A stretch of DNA of 12,988 nt. Source: JAKPAM01 sp047605425 (GTDB lineage: Bacteria > Pseudomonadota > Gammaproteobacteria > Burkholderiales > Burkholderiaceae_E). The notes under the pieces are model-generated. The model did not search any database and had not been told where the DNA came from. It saw only the letters and a program-made list of their open reading frames with translations. The position numbers and the translations under genes are program-made. The stretch covers positions 1 to 12,988 of the forward strand of contig JASGFT010000142.1 of the NCBI GenBank assembly GCA_047605425.1, in the 5' to 3' direction. Shown here in pieces: positions 12,925 to 12,988 of the stretch (the first letter of the stretch is position 1; the number at the start of each line of letters is the position of its first letter).

Positions 12925-12988
12925 ATGGCCGAGCCGCTCGAAACCGACGCTGAAACCCCGCCTGCGCTGCCGATCGCCGATCTCCAAG
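12925..12988 (+). CDS. Start of a LexA-regulated gene (truncated by the window)
   Basis: Only 21 codons are present, beginning MAEPLETDAETPPALPIADL and still open at the window edge. GGAGA (12914-12918) stands 6 nt before the ATG. The near-consensus promoter and LexA box are immediately upstream, about 40 bp from the start codon, so the gene almost certainly belongs to the SOS response. The short acidic, proline-rich N-terminus is not enough to name it. It does not look like a RecA start or the TARQQ-type start of most LexA proteins. A mutagenesis gene such as imuA, which opens the imuA-imuB-dnaE2 cassette in many Burkholderiales, or another damage-inducible gene are open possibilities; this is a guess from context. 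Confidence 0.75.
   Translation, partial: MAEPLETDAETPPALPIADLQ

Noticed and set aside
1..12988. CRISPR array, tRNA, rRNA, IS element or prophage attachment site
   Set aside because: No periodic repeats with spacers, no tRNA cloverleaf or rRNA-like conserved segments, and no transposase or integrase motifs were seen on either strand.

Overview
The window is high-GC (by eye about 70%), densely coded bacterial chromosome, most likely from a betaproteobacterium of the order Burkholderiales. The clues are a periplasmic Bug/TctC-type binding protein, a short type 2 ArgC, many acyl-CoA dehydrogenases with their own regulators, and a LexA box of the beta/gamma-proteobacterial CTGT-N8-ACAG type. No rRNA, tRNA, CRISPR array, insertion sequence or phage gene was seen. 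Third-position GC bias is uniform, so nothing stands out as recently acquired.

Left part (1-3100): the 3' end of a 2,4-dienoyl-CoA-reductase-like SDR gene is followed by a TetR regulator on the same strand. This is probably the edge of a fatty or aromatic acyl-CoA degradation cluster lying to the left. A convergent argC (arginine biosynthesis, type 2) comes next, divergent from an alpha/beta hydrolase of the hormone-sensitive-lipase family.

Middle (3074-6786): two acyl-CoA dehydrogenase genes form a minus-strand operon (large subunit first, then small, 19 nt apart). By-eye alignment puts the catalytic glutamate only in the large subunit, which points to a heteromeric enzyme of the PimC/PimD or ChsE type. 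A divergent AraC-family regulator faces them across a 316-bp intergenic region holding a 15-bp inverted repeat with arms 140 bp apart, a second 7-bp dyad and short direct repeats. This is the best candidate control region for the pair.

Right-middle (6901-10648, all minus strand): genes in transcription order are an RDD-family membrane protein, an ACAD10/11-like acyl-CoA dehydrogenase, a small XRE-type helix-turn-helix protein and an orphan Bug-type solute-binding protein whose best start is TTG. The dehydrogenase has an inverted repeat in its leader that could mask its ribosome-binding site.

Right end (10823-12988): a LysR regulator is divergent from an EamA/DMT-family 10-TM exporter, a classic regulator/exporter pair. 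The window closes with the first 21 codons of a gene driven by a near-consensus sigma-70 promoter (TTGAGC-N17-TATAAT) with a LexA box overlapping the predicted transcription start. It is an SOS gene whose identity lies outside the window.

No clearly new multi-gene system is visible. The points most worth a second look are the SOS-controlled edge gene, the repeat architecture between the dehydrogenase operon and the AraC gene, the possible leader hairpins at 10122-10157 and 11731-11748, and the uncharacterised XRE protein next to the ACAD10/11-like enzyme.
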